A DNA stretch of 64,000 nucleotides from assembly GCA_034336665.1 (NCBI GenBank), contig CM067590.1, positions 3,319,748-3,383,747 of the forward strand. The letters are read 5' to 3'. The position numbers and the translations under genes are program-made. The notes beneath the pieces are model-generated. The model worked only from the letters and a program-made list of their open reading frames with translations. It was not told where the DNA came from and did no database searches. Positions 1 to 13,000 of the stretch are shown in pieces; the stretch's first letter is position 1; every line of letters starts with the position of its first letter. This DNA is from Luscinia megarhynchos. Taxonomy: Eukaryota; Chordata; Aves; Passeriformes; Turdidae.

Positions 1-625
1 TTCTCTCCCCTCTGTCTTCTAGGAAAGGAACAAGTATGTCCCCAAAAGCATCCTCTTAACCAAGAATAGTGGTGACTGGGATCAAGTTTTGTCACGTGTG
101 CCTCAGTCAGGAAAGGCTGCATGTGGCAGTACCATTGCAAAAGATTCGGTGAATTCCCTGCACTGGGGTGTATTAAAGTCGAGGCTGCTCGAGGGCCAGG
201 CAGGGCAGGACGTGGGCTGGAGGTCTGGGGCTGGCAGGGCCAGGATGTGCCATGAGGTTCCTGCCACCTCCAGCCACAGGAGCTGCCAGCAGCAAGCCCA
301 GCTCCATGGAGCTCTCATCCCAGCTTATCAGCCTCCCCACACGGGATGCTGCAGCAGAGGGGCTGAAAGGGGATTGTGAAGCAGAGCCAAGCCTGTGGCT
401 GGCAAAGCTGAGCCCTGGCTGGCACAGCCTCCCCAGAGCAGTGGGAGTGGAATCAGTCTTGGCTGGCACAGTGCACTGGAGCAGGGCTGGCACGTGTCCT
501 GGCTGGCTATTGCTGCCCAGCAGCGACGAGCTGGAGCCTAAAGAACCCCAAAGCTGGGGAACCAGAGTCCTAAACCTAATGACTGCAGCTTGAGCAAGAT
601 ACCTTGCCAGGCTCCAAGGGCTTAC
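1..625 (-). other. TLE2 intron (to the left window edge)
   Basis: This follows the gtaagc donor after the [15 protein letters not shown] exon. I find no further TLE2 exon here on either strand. The next exon (start of the SP region) must be to the left of position 1. Confidence 0.6.
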
Positions 626-3600
626 CTCATCCACCACCAGGTTGTAGTCACTCTTGTCCCCATCGCTGTCCTGCAAATCCAGAAGGGCTCAGTCAGGACA
701 GGGAGATGCTGGACCAGGCTCTGTGTTCTGCCCCAGGACCCCAGGCAGCAGAGGGACCCATTTTCTCCTGTTCATCCCCCATGGACCAACACCAACCATG
801 TCCTGCTGGCAGCAGCCTCAGGCTGAGGAGCCTCTCTGAGGCTTCTCCCTTGGTTTGCTCGTGCTCCCAGCACCCCAGTCCCGTGCAGCAGGGCAGGCAC
901 AGGGCTCCCCAGCCACCTCCCCCCGGCCCCAGCCCTTGGTGCACTCACAGAATGCCCAGGCAGCTCCTTCTCCTCCCGCTTCCTCTTCAGCCCCGTCCGC
1001 TCCTCGTCCTGCAGGCTCTCGGCAGGGGAGGAAGAAACACTCTGAGGCAGAGGGACAGCAGGTGTGTGAGCCACCCCGAGGGCAGACAGCCATCCCCCAG
1101 TTCTCAGTGGGGCCAGGCCCTGCTCCATGAGCATCTCCCTGGCTGGTGGGGAGGACCCCAAAACCCCAAAGCCAAGTGAGGAACACCCACAGCACTACCA
1201 GAGAGATCCACCCGTGCAGAGACAGGGTGGAGCAGAAAATCCCCACTGGAGCTGTGTTTACTTCACCTCAACCCTGCCTTGAGGGTTGGGAAGCAGAATG
1301 GGGCCAAGCAGGAAGAACAGCCCTCCCCCAGATGCTGCTGGCAGCTGCAGGGGTGTCACACATCCCCTGGCATCCCCACACTCGTGACAACGCAGCCAGA
1401 AAGGGATGGAGATCTCCCATCCCGGGGCTCCCTGCAGCTGACTGCTCCCAGCACAGTCAGATCAGCAGCTCTGGCACAGCAGGAAGGGCCATCCCTGGCC
1501 CCCAGGCCATCATGGGCAGTCATGGCATCACAGCACCTCCTCCTCTCCCACCTTGCAAGCTCAGCATCAGTGCCTACAGTTCCCCAATGGAGATCATTAA
1601 CCCTTCCTTCCCTGCTTGTACCCTGGACTCTGCAGAGCTACTGTGGAGCCTGGGATGGGAGTCACAGCTCTGGGACTGGGGGGATCCTAAAAGGGAGGGG
1701 GCAGCCAAGGACTGCAGAGGGGCTGAGAGCTCTGAGACCTGTTCAGAATGATTCCTAAACTGGAAACTCCTTGAAAAGGACAGAGCTGGTTATTTTGGGA
1801 GCAGCCCTTGATCTTTAGCTCCTTGCATCAGTAAAGACTGAATTGAGGTGGCCCAGAACATTCAGTTACAAAACCCTGATGCAAACACAGCCCACCCAGG
1901 CCAGCAAAGCTCACCCAGCAGCCCCATCCCTTCCCAGGAGCCAGTGGCCAGCTGGGAGCACACTGGAGATGCCATCAGGGCCAGCTGAGGCCACTTGCCT
2001 GTGACAACTTACCCGGCTTGGGGTGTGCTCTGGAACCAGGCAGCAGCAGGGAGAGTGTCCCAGGTCCATGTCAGAGCAGAGGGGAGAGAGGAAGAGGTTG
2101 TTAATGCCCAGCCTGTGCCTCACACACCCAGGCAGGAAGGAGAGAGGGGCACAGCAAGGCAAGGCAGGAAACAGCAGGACACAGGTTAGAAAACAAACAA
2201 ACAAAAAAATCACACCTGATTTCCCACTTTGCCCACCTGAAGTGTGGATTCTCTGTTGTCTAATGGGAGGCCAGCATTTTGCTGTCCCTCAGGGAAGCAG
2301 GGAATCTCTATCTACACACCTCCTTCCAAGAAATTATCCCAGCTTTGGAATCCCTTCCCTAGACGTGACAACAGGTCCAAAGCCACCAGGAGGGCACGAG
2401 CTGGCCGGCCAGCCGAGATCCCCTGAATCACACCCATCCTATTTCCTTAGGAAGCCATGCCTAAAAGCCCTGCTTGGGAACTCTGAGGCTTTTGTACATG
2501 CACAGCAAAGCAGGACCACTTCCCTGAGCCCAGGGAAGAAGTGCCAGGCATTCACTGCAAATCCAAGCACAGGATTGTGGGCTGGGGTTCAGCAACCTTC
2601 CCTGGCTCGTTTTTGCTCCTAAAGATCCACCAGTATTTGAAGTCCTGGTGCCTGCTGGCAAAAAGAGGCAGGCAGGGATGGGAAGCTGAGGGATTCTTGT
2701 AGGCACAGCTCCAAGGCCGTGGTCTGGAGTGGGACCAGATGCCTGCCATCAGCCCTGCACCCCTGGCTCAGCCTGACTCACACCAGCTCTGGCTAACTGT
2801 GGCAGAACACTGAGGATTAACCCCGGACAGATGGAGCATTTCAACCTCTTTTTTTTTTTTTTTTTAAATAAGCAATGGCCCTCACCACGGCCAAACACCC
2901 AGGCTGAGAGAAGTTCTGGCTGGAGGCACGGGCTGCCTGGGCTCTGAGGGTTAAGCAGGCTCAGCACAGCACAGCCTGCTTTTATTCTCTCCCTGGACTT
3001 TGTTTTCCTCCTTTGTGGAAGCCATCCTTAAAGAAACACGGACAGGATTTGAACTGCAGACAGCTGTGTGCAGGGGGGCAGAGCTGCCACCGACAGTTTC
3101 CTGCTGCTCTTTTCACCACCTTGAAATCTTACAGCCCAAACCAGACCATGAGAACCTGCAGCAAACCCCACCCAGTGCCTGGCTCTGTTGCTGTTCTTGG
3201 GTCCTGACCCAAGTGCATTTCAGTCAGCACCTTCCCCAGGGGAGTCTGCAGGGAAACATCATTCCTGCTAAATTTGGCTGCCTGTTTCCAGCCCACAGAG
3301 CTGCCCAGAGCCTCTCTCCTTGTCCCTGCCTCCTCTCAGCACAACCACTCGATGCCTGTGCTCTGAAAAGGAGACCTGAGCTCAGAGCAGCTTCTCCTTT
3401 GTGCAGCCCATCAGCAGCAACAGGCCACGAGCAAAGCTGGGCAGTGTTACTAATTTGGCCCAGGCCTGCCAGTAGCATTCAGAGCACTGATTTAATGATG
3501 ATTAAATATTGATGATGTTTGTAAGGCACTCGGTGATCCTGACAGGAGGAGGCACCCATATGGACTAGGAATTAGTGTAATTTACACGGCACAACACACG

Positions 3601-6600
3601 CAATGAGGCTCTGCTTTCTAAATTCCTTGCCCCAGGCCTGTGGCTGTCACAGTTTCTGCAACAGTATTTTCCCTAAAAGTCTCATCTTTAAGCATCAGAT
3701 CTTTACTTGGTGTAAAAAGAGAGGATTTCTTTGCAGTGGGAGCAAATGGAGCAGGGGACCCTCATGCACTGAAAACACCCAGGGGAGCAGGGAGACCTGT
3801 GTGCTGCACAAACCCCTGCCCAGAGCCAGGGCTGCACACACAGCACCACTGCAGAGCAGCAGCTCCCAGGTCTGAAACAGAGCCAGCCTCCTGGAGCTGC
3901 AGGCATTTCATGAGCTGGATTTGCCATCCCCGGGGATGCAGCAGCCTGGAGCCTCGGGAAAGAGGCAGAGCAGGCAGCAGGATCTCTGCACACTAACTCA
4001 GCCAGCCTTTAAAGGGTTAACCCAGCTGTGCTTCTCCCCCTTACCTCTGTTCTCCCCATCCTGGGCCACTCTGTCCTCCTTGGTGGCCAGCTGAGCCTGT
4101 GCCATCAGTGCCCCCGAGAGGGCCAGGAGCCCCGAGGTGCCGCTGGCCCCGCTCAGGCTAGAGGGCTGCATGCTGGAGGGGTGGGGTGCCAGCGGGAGGG
4201 GGGATGCGTGGTGGGACAGGTGCTGAAGCTGCTGCTGCTGAAAGAGAAAGAGCAAATGGTCCTGGATGTGGAGGAGGCAGCGCAGCCATGCCCTCCCCGC
4301 GGGCTGCGATGCAAAGCTCGATGGGATGAGACAGGGACGAGGAGGGGGCTGGGGGGGCTGCACAGGCTGGGTCACAGCCCTGCCCCTGCCCCTTCCCCCG
4401 GGCTACGAGGGCTCAGCACAGCACAGCCTCTTTTATTCTCTTTTATTCTCTCTCTGCACTTTGTTTTTCTCCTTCCACCCTCCCTGCTGCAGACACGACC
4501 CCAGCACACGGCAGAGCCCCAGCCAAGGCTCTGCTCTGCCCTCCCAGAACACCCCCAGGACACCGTGGCAAATCCCTTCACCATAATGAGTGTAGGAAAA
4601 TATTAAAAACCTTGACTTCCCTCATCACTCAGGGCCTGAACCCCCAGGCAGGAAAGAGTCTTTGCCCACAGCCAGGCAGTGCAACTCACCCCGACGATGC
4701 TGTTGAGTTCCCCCATGGTCACCTGCTTGGCCCGTTCCACTGCCTGCAGGACCTGCTGCTGGTGCTGGGGAGGAAGAGCACAGGGCTGGTCACACTGTGC
4801 TCCTGGCTGGAGGGAGCACTTGGCTCCACACTGCCCCACTCACCCCTGCCCAGCCCCTTCTCCCACCCCTCCAGCCCAGGCATGGAGGTTTTCTTCCCCA
4901 AAACCTCCTGCTGTTCAGGCTGGACTTTGATTCGCCCCTTCCCAAGAAGCCAGAGCAATCTGATGCACTCCCCCCACACCTCCTCCTCACCTCCTGCGTC
5001 AGGAAGGGAATAATCTGGGCACAAATGGCACTCAGCCTCTTGACAATCTCTGCCTGGAAGAGGAAGCAGGTATCAGCAGGTATCACCAGAGATGGAGGGC
5101 TCTGAGCCCCATCCTGCCCCCCCGCAGCAGCATGCATCCTGCAAACACTCAGCCTTGGCGGAGGAGTTAAGCTCTCCCACCCACGCCCTCTTGGCGGAAA
5201 TTCTCCCGCTGCCTCTGCATCCCTGCTGGGATTTCCCGAGCTGCTGCCAAGGGAGGGCTCTGCCCGGGGCTGCTGGACCCCCTCAGGCTGCCAGGCACAT
5301 GGGAGGGAACCCACGGCTAAATCCCTGCGTGGCCCCGGGCCAAGGCGAGCTCCAAGCTGTCAGTCCTTTCGCAGCCCAGCTGGCTTTGCTCAGCCCAAAC
5401 CCATGCTGGCTCTGCGGGCTGCCTGGCCGGCGGGCAGGGACGGAGGGGAGCCGAGCCACAGGCGCTGGCAGCGAGCCCTGCCTGTGCCTTCCCTTCCCAA
5501 ACACCCAACTCTAAGCCAGGGCAGACCAACCAGCACGCAGAACTGCACAGATCCAGCCCTCTTGGCATCGCACCAGCAAATTCCCCGAGGCTCTGCTGGT
5601 TGTACCTGCCCTGACCCGGAGCAGGGACTCCACTCCCATCCCCAGCAAGCCCTGGGACAGCTCCCCCTGCTCCTTCAGAGGCACAAAGCACCTCCAGCCC
5701 TGCCCCTGCCCACAAGAGAAAGCAGAAAAACCCAGTGCATCCTCTGAGGAGAGGCTCTGTGGTTGCAGACAAACCCACAGCCGGGCTGTGTTCCCACTTC
5801 CGAGGAAAGGGGCTGCGACTTCAGCCCAGCCTCTCCAAGAGAAAACCCACACCTCCTGGGGAAAACTGGATTCCCCCCCCCCGCTGTAAATCCACCCTGG
5901 GACTGGCTGCTCTGAAGGGTTTTATCAGCTCAGGTTTCTGACAATCCCCGCCGGTGTTGCAGAGGTCAAACCAGGCTCGGAGCCAAGGGAGAACAAAGGG
6001 AACATTCACCTGCTGTGCCCCACACCCTCCAGCACCCTGTGCTCACCTGCAGGTCCCAGCTGCTCTCTCAGCCACTGCCACCGTGCCCACAGAGCCAGAG
6101 ATCCCCTCCTCCAGCCCTCTCCTGCCCAGGCTCACACTTCTCAGCCACTTGGCCACCACCTCTGTCACCTCGTGGGCAGAGTCCCCGGCCCCACTTGGCT
6201 TGGGCTACCCCTGGCTCCCAGTCCCCCTGGATCTTGGAGCATGTAAGGGTGGCAGGAATGTGCTCATGGTCCCCACCACGCTCCCTGCTAACAAAAGGAG
6301 CAAACTCGGAGGGGCTGAGCCAGCTGGAGGGATATGGCAGTTGACTTGCCACTTTGTCAGGCATTGGTCCAAACTAATTTCCCTGGCAGAGAGCCCATGA
6401 TGACTAGATTGATAAATCTGAAGAGGGAAAGCAAATTAACACTGGAACAAAAGGGGAACCAGGGAAGGGTGAAAACACTCCTCTGGCTTTGGGAAAGGAA
6501 AAGGGGATTAAGAAAAAAAGAAAAGAAAGACAATCCATTTGCCTCTGGGCTCTAGCTCCTGCTGTTTCCTCCACATCCCTCCTTCAAGTGGGGCCCCAGG

Positions 6601-8748
6601 GAAGCACTGCAGGGAGGCACCAGGGCTCACAGCAGGGCTCTGAGCAGTTCGTCTTTGGGATGGGGAACTCAATAACACATCCTGACAACTGCAGGATCCC
6701 TTTGTAAGCCAGTCCCTTGCACAGAGCTGTCACACCTCCCATGCCATTAGGGCTCAAGGGAGATAATTTTCCAACAAAGTCTCCAACCTTGGCCCCTTCC
6801 CCACCTTCCCCTGCTGCTGGCCTGGCCCCATCTGCACTTACCTGCTTGTGCATTTCAATGTTCAGGCCGTAGGACATCTCGTAGTACTGAGAGGAAAACC
6901 ACAACACAGCCTGGTTAGGAGCTGTCCAGAGCAACTGGCCCAGGACCAGCCTGGGGTTTGGCTGGCTCCAGCCCACGAGGAATGGCTGGGATGCTGTGCC
7001 AGGAGCCTGGGACAAGGTAGGGAGCAGCCACAGGCTGTTAACACTTGCAGTTTCTGCACTTGTTTAAGCCAGGGGAAGCTGCCCCCCAGATCCTGTCCTG
7101 CCTCATCCCACCCCACTTGGAACATGTTTTCCCACCCTGGCACAGCTGCCCACCCACTCAGCCTATGCAGAGCAAAGATGACAACAGGTTGCAACCTCCA
7201 GCAGCCACCAGTAACTCTGCCAGGGGGGCTGACACCAATCTCTCCCACCTGGGGAGAAAAGGAGACCAGGGGACCTGCCTTCCTCCAGCAAAGCCAATTC
7301 CACAGGTAGCAATCCCCTTCTGGAAATCCCTGAGTCTCCAGGATGTGGGGAGGGATCCCAGCTGATAGGTGAGAGGAACATGCCCTGCAGTATCCACACA
7401 CAGTATCACAGACAGGGCTGTATTCACCCCAGGCATGGGGTTTGCCCAAGTTCTCATCTTTTTGTCTCTTGAATGGTGTCATTTGGGTTCCCCCCTTCCC
7501 CAGAGGGGCCGGTAAGGTCAGATGCTGAAGGAGAAGGAACTGCTCTGCTCTCTCCATCCTCTTTCCTTCCTCTCAGCAGCTCCCCTGCTCCTGGCAGGCT
7601 CTGGCTGGTGCTCAGGTCAGTCTGTCTTGGGGTCTGCTAACCCCTCACTGGCAACAGGGCTCCTGCCCTGCTCCTTCCCCTTCTACCCAAACCACGAGCC
7701 TTGGAGCATCAGTTCTTAAATACCCACCCCTTGGGGGAGAGAGAGGGAGGAGTGGGGAGCTCTCTTACAAGGCCAGATAGAAAAAGGTAAAAAAAAAACC
7801 AAAAAACAAGAGACAAAACCTATGGCAGGATTCCCGGGCTCAAGCAGCACTGAGCAGCAAGACAGCAGCAAAAGAGCCAGCTAGAGCTGTTAGAAATGGT
7901 GATTAACTCCTTCCTCCCTCGCATCTCCCCAGCCCCAAGGTCAGCACAGGGCAGGGCAGTGTTCCCTCGGGCGAGGGGCTGAGAGGAGCCCCAGCACCCA
8001 GATGTGTCAGAGGACAGCAGCCCGGGGGGAGAGCCCCTCAGGAGCCAGGGGGACACGCTGGGGACAGCTCACCATGACATAATGTCTCTGCATCTCGGTC
8101 TTCTCGCTCACCAGCTTCTCGCATTCCAGCTTCAGGCTGCAAAGGGGAGCCAGGGCTTCCATTCAGCTCCTGCCCCATCCCGCCCGTCCCCATCCCCGGG
8201 ACCTCAGCCAGCTCAGCACATCTCCTGCCTGCCCCTGCGGGCTCAAGGGGCTGCAAGGGTGTCACACACCCTCCCTGGGGCACCCACTGTGCTATGCACA
8301 CACCTGTGGCACCCACCCAGAGCTCGGTCCCCTCCCTGTCCCCGCACCTCGCTCAGCCAGAGGAAACGCGGCTCATCTTCCCTTGGGACCCCCGCTCTAG
8401 ACCTGGCGCCCCAGCTGAGCGTTTCACGCTGCCCCCCAGCCCAAACCCCGCTCCCTTCCCCAGCCGCCTTCTCCACCTCCTCCTTCCCCCCTTTCCCCCT
8501 TCTCGAGCGCTCCCCTGCCCCATCACACCGTCCCCGGCCCACCTGTGGTACTGCGCCTGCAGGAACTGAAATTCCTCCTTGATGCGGTCGCAGATTTCCA
8601 GCACCGAGAACTTGAAGGGCTGGCCGGGCTGGAGCGGGGGCTGCGGAGAGACAGCCCGGCTGGAGGCTGCGGCTCGGTGCCCCGGCCCGGCCCGGCCCGG
8701 CCCCGCCGCCGCCGCAGCACTTACCGGGTGCCGTCCCTGCGGGAACAT
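626..8748 (-). CDS. TLE2: TLE2, transducin-like enhancer protein 2 (Groucho co-repressor), 5' ten coding exons, partial
   Basis: Nuclear co-repressor of the Groucho/TLE family, recruited by TCF/LEF, HES and RUNX factors. Coding exons, 5' to 3' on the minus strand: 8748-8725, 8640-8543, 8136-8073, 6886-6842, 5053-4991, 4764-4690, 4237-4045, 2029-2013, 1041-949 and 670-626. All have AG/GT borders and their phases join without a break. The product starts MFPQGRHP. It continues with the Gln/Leu-rich Q tetramerisation domain ([28 protein letters not shown]), the Gly/Pro-rich segment ([17 protein letters not shown]), and the CcN region with the basic KRKREEKEL stretch and the acidic CK2-type [25 protein letters not shown] and the [17 protein letters not shown] start favour TLE2 over TLE1/3/4. 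The SP and seven-bladed WD40 exons must lie beyond position 1. The start is chosen because MFPQ/MYPQ opens the family and a CpG island precedes it. No frame damage is seen. Confidence 0.95.
2013..2029 (-). CDS. TLE2: TLE2 17-nt microexon
   Basis: A 17-base exon flanked by a pyrimidine-rich tract ending in ttccag and by a perfect gtaagt donor. The preceding exon (4237-4045) ends with one spare base and the following exon (1041-949) starts in phase 0, so an exon of 3n+2 bases is required between them. This one supplies it. The joined peptide reads [20 protein letters not shown], which aligns with the mammalian TLE2 segment around ERAPSRSASPSPPESL. It encodes the Ser/Pro-containing linker between the GP and CcN regions. 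It is easily missed by gene finders. Confidence 0.85.
2959..3013. repeat. Intronic duplicated segment, copy 1
   Basis: About 55 bp starting gctcagcacagcacagcct, running through tttattctctc and ending near ttgttttcctcctt. It recurs at 4411-4474 within TLE2. This copy is in the intron between the microexon and the GP-domain exon. Confidence 0.7.
4411..4474. repeat. Intronic duplicated segment, copy 2
   Basis: Second copy of the 2959-3013 segment in direct orientation, about 1.45 kb away. It carries an internal extra ttttattctc unit. It lies in the intron just upstream, in gene direction, of the TLE2 GP-domain exon, where the T-rich strand is opposite to the transcript. Confidence 0.7.
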
Positions 8749-10030
8749 CCTGAGCGAGCGGCGCGGCCCCGCTGCCCCCGCCAGGGCACGGCGGTGCCCG
8801 GTCTCGGCGGGGATCCGGGGTGTCTCCGAGCGGCTCCGGGCGGCGCTCCCGGGGTCTCCGCTCGCCCCCGGCGGGGCCGGGGCGGGGCTGGGGCGGCCCC
8901 GGTGCGGGGGGGGAGCGGCCGCCCGGCCCCGCGCGCCCCGGCCGCCCGCGCCCGCTTAAGGAGGCGCGTCCCCGCGGGGCTCGGGACAAGGCGGGCGCAG
9001 CACCGGAGCTCCCGCGCCGGACCCGCACTCGCACGGCGATGCCGGAGACCGAGGGGAGCCCGGGGAAGGCATCGACCCTGGAGCCGCTCGGGAGGCGCCT
9101 GCCCGCAGCGCTGCCCCGGCCCGGGGCTCACCGGGCGCTTCCCCGGCCACGCGCGCGTCCTCCAGCGCGGTGGCACTCGCGGCACTTCCCCCGTCCCCAG
9201 GGCAGCCCGGTCCCCGGGGAGCGATGCCGGGCGCTGCCACCGCCCCCGGCGCAGCGGGCGGACGTGGCACCGGCCCCCGGCGGGGCAGCGCGCGGGGGCG
9301 GACATCACTAACAAGCGCCCTCCGGGTCGGGGACACCACGGGCAGCACAATCGGGCCCGGGCACCGGGCGGGCCGGGGTCCGTCGGGACCAGCCCTCGGT
9401 GTGCCCGGGGCAGCCCCGCCGGGAGGGGTGGGGCACGATGGGGCTTCCCCATCCCGTCCCCTCCGCCCGCTCCACCTTAACCGGCCCCACAGCCCGCAGC
9501 GGCGGCGCTCGCACCGGCCATTGGCTGCGGCTGCGGGAGCGCCGGCCAATCGCCCCGCGCGGTTCCCACATGGGCTCGTGACGCCAGAGAGCGGAACGGC
9601 CAATAAGAAATGAGCGGGCGGTCCCAGCCCCCAGGGCGGCGGCGCGGGGCACACTGGGAGTTGTAGTCAGCCCTTGGCTACGCCCTCACGGCGGTGGCGC
9701 TCGGGGCCGGTCCGTCCCGTCCCTGCCGCCGCCGCGGGCCCGGGGAGCGGCCTGGCCTGGGTCTGCCGCCAGGCCCGGCCCAGCGCCGGCAGCCAGCGGG
9801 GCTCCCGCCGCGGGCGGCTCGGGGATGCGGACTGCGCGGCCCACGAGGCCTTGCGGCTGCCGGCGGCTGCCACTCAAAGTAACGTGGGGCGGCGGAGCGG
9901 CGGCGGCTGAGGCGGGAGGCCCGGAGCCGCGGGGCTCGGGCTCTGTGGGGCTGCTCGGCTGTTCTGTGGAGAGGAACCCACCGAGGGTCCCTTCCCTGCC
10001 CCCCGCGACCCCTCCGGCTGCGGCTGCTGT
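8640..10030. promoter_or_regulatory. CpG island and promoter region of TLE2, possibly bidirectional
   Basis: Very GC- and CpG-rich DNA covers TLE2 exon 1 and extends about 1.3 kb upstream. No TATA box is seen. CCAAT-type elements (attgg at about 9519, gccaatcg at about 9545, gccaataag at about 9599) cluster just before a ZNF143/THAP11-type motif at 9649-9668. The island continues past that cluster to about 10030, well beyond a normal TLE2 5' UTR. A divergent plus-strand noncoding transcript starting near 9670 is therefore possible, but nothing coding is recognisable there. Confidence 0.7.
9649..9668 (-). promoter_or_regulatory. ZNF143/Staf (SBS)-type element
   Basis: On the minus strand this reads GACTACAACTCCCAGTGTGC, close to the known ACTACAATTCCCAGAATGC consensus of ZNF143/THAP11 promoter sites. 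It sits about 50 bp from a CCAAT box inside the CpG island, as such sites usually do. Confidence 0.65.
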
Positions 10031-13000
10031 GGAGTCACCGCACTCGGGGGCGGTAAAAGCGAGTGAGGAACAACCTTTAAATATTGCAGGACCCAGCTGT
10101 ACCTGGGCACTGCACAGGCAGGCACGAGGTTAAATATTTAATGCCTCACATTTCATCCTGATCTTTTATTCATTGCGTTATTTACGTGCTGCGTGCTGGC
10201 AGTGGCCGGGGCAGGGACAAGGTGCTGTGCGCTGGAGGCTCTCCCTCTGCTTGCCTCCATTCCATCCATCCCCTGGTGTGCCTGCCTCTCCTCCTGGACT
10301 GGCCCCAGACCCTGTCAGTCCCGAGCAAGGAGCCAACCCAACCCCAACACTTTGCCCTTTACCTTTCCCTGGCCACAGGTGTTCACTGGGCAGGCAGTGA
10401 TGGACATCAGCTTCAAACCCTTCAAAACCCTCCTTTGTATGCAGGCACATTGATGTTCTCTGCGTGTACATCATATATCTGCATATTTTAATCCAAATGT
10501 AAAGTTTTCAAGGTTTTGTGTGTTTGTGTGGGTGTGTGTGTTGCCTTATTGAGAGAGTTGGGTTGTTTTTTTTTCAAGGAAAGTGTATTTTCAAAGGCTG
10601 GAAACATTTCAGATCGTGTTTCAAGGGAAGGATAGACTGAGGAGATGTTTTGCAGCATTTTTCAAAACTCCTTTCTGAAAATTGCCAGTTTTTCCTTAGG
10701 CAGTTTCTGTGCTCCCCTGTCTCAGGAGAGTGACACAGGTAAACCTGGAGCAGGCAGCTCTGGAGTGATGGGTGTCACACGTGTCTTGATCAGCCTCCAT
10801 CAGTGATTGACATAAGCCCTGGAGCAGCACGGGCTGTAACCCAGAGATTAATTTGTGTTTGGATGGGAGAAAACAACGGCAGTTAACCCTTGGCACCCTC
10901 AGCAGCAAGAGGAGATGGTCCTGCTGCTGCCCTGGGGATGGGGACCTGGCTGTCACCACTGCAGGAGGCTCAGCCACCCCCTGTAGCAGCCACACGCTCG
11001 TGCCTGGTGGTGGCAGAGTCTGGAAGAGCCCCAAAGGATCAGGGCATTTGAAATCCATGCTGGGATCAAGAGGAACATCCCTTTGTTTATCAGCAGCAGA
11101 GAAATCGGACCAACCCAGGCTTTGGGACACCCAGGAGCTCCATTTGAAACTGGATCCCAGCAAAAGAGGTTGCTGCTGCAGGAATTACCCCAGGGATTTT
11201 TATCTTTCAGCTGCCTCCCTGAATGCCAGCCTGGGACAGGGAGCATAGGACAGGAAGGGCAGCCCTGGCTCTGTCCTGCTGCACGCCATGGGGCTGGCTG
11301 TTCCCACACAGCCTCCTGTGTCCAGCACATCTCCAGAGTGCATGGTCAGGGGCACAGACACTGAGGGTGGCTCTGGCTCACCAAACCATCCTATTTTCAG
11401 CTGCTCTCTTGCCTACTTGAATGGGGAGGTATGAACTCAGCATAGAGGAGTTCCTGGCACCCTCAGACAATGCGAATTTCCCAGGGCAGCTGGCACAAGC
11501 AGGGACCTCATCCTGGCTGGAGTCAGTCCTGGAATGAACATGAGATGGGAAGGGAAACTGAGGAAAGGATCTGGCAGCAAACCAGTGAGATCTAAGCCAA
11601 AGCTGCACTGGAAATCAAGGTTCCCCAGTTCCCTGAGCTACACTTCCATACCCAAAGCCCCAGTGCTGGTGTCCACTCTCCAAAGCCACACATCCCCAGA
11701 GCCCTTGGGGACAGGTGTCCCCTCTGGGTGTCCCCTTCAGGTGTCCCCGTTTCCAGGGACTGCAAAAGAGGAGTGGGAGCCCTCAGAGCAGCCCAGCAGC
11801 TGACAGACTCTGATCTCTGCCTTCGATCCGTGTGCTGGCTCCTGTTTGCACTTACCAGCTCTGAGTGGTTTTTAATTATTGATGCCTCCTTTAGCTTTTA
11901 TCTGGTGCTCGCTGCAGCCAGGAAGAGCTCGGCGTTGGTGCATTAGCGGTGGGTTGGGAAGGAAGCCCTGCTCCAGCACCGCTGCTGGCGCTCAGGCTGT
12001 GCCATTGTTCCAGGCAGAGCTGTAAAATGAGGAGGGTGGGAGCCGGTGGGGGGATGTGGCAGAGGCGACTCCCACAGGGAATGAGAGCCTGGGGGTTCTG
12101 TCCTGTGGGAAGGATTCGAAGAGGATGGACCCAAACAGGTGAAACCCAGTGAAAAATTGCCACCTGCCACTGCGTGGAGGAGGAAGGAGGCTGGGTTTTG
12201 ACCCTCCAGTGACAGGCAGGCGGGAGGGAGGAGATGGGTGACAGCAGAGTTGTGTCAAACCCCTGGCAGCTGTGAGCAGAAATCCAAGTCAAGCCTGGGT
12301 CGATGCTGCTCTGCTGGATGGTCAGGACATGGGGAACTGCCAGATGGGGTCCTGCCCCTGCCCCCTGTGCCCACCACAGCCCCTGTGGGCAGCAGGGCAG
12401 TGGCTGTCACTGCATCTCTCCCTACCCACCCTTTATGAGTCACGGCTCTGCTGAGTTTTCCCAAGGATCCTGGGGCAGCAAGGCTGGTTCTCAGACCATC
12501 AGCCTGTATCCCTGTCCCACTCTGGCACCACGACCTCTGGAACATGAGGAGAAAGGGTTTTTCTGCCAGGAGCCAGGCTCTAGTCATCCCTGAGCATCTT
12601 TGGGGGCCCCGTGTCCTTGTGAGTGCTGAGCTGTTCTGCAGGGCCTGAGAGGGGCTCCTGCCTTCTGAGAGGTTACAAGCCCTGTTTGGAAGGAGAGAAG
12701 CTGTTTCCTCAAGTCTGCAGCTACTGGGAGAGTCACAAGGGAGGTATTTTTAACCCTTTCCTTTGCTGCCAGTGTGGGTTAGATTTGCAGATCTTGTTAT
12801 GCAGTTAAGATTTGAGCCCAAATCTGGAAAGGCGTCCTGTGAAATTATTCCCTTTGGAGGGTGGCAAACAGAGGCAGGCTGGAAGCACAGGGAACACTGA
12901 TCCTCAGTAGGATGGGATATCAGGGTGCCCCCCAACCTGCAGAGAAGTGCTTTGGGAATGGAACATCATGGGAAGCAGGAGCGAATGCAAGGCTCAGCTC

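Noticed and set aside
173..676. Open frame beginning at the TLE2 [10 protein letters not shown] segment
   Set aside because: Only the 45-nt exon 670-626 is coding. The rest is intron and the apparent start is a CTG inside the splice acceptor.
8545..9480. 311-codon plus-strand frame and overlapping minus-strand frames at the TLE2 promoter
   Set aside because: CpG-island shadow frames, partly antisense to TLE2 exon 2. No start context, motif or splice support.
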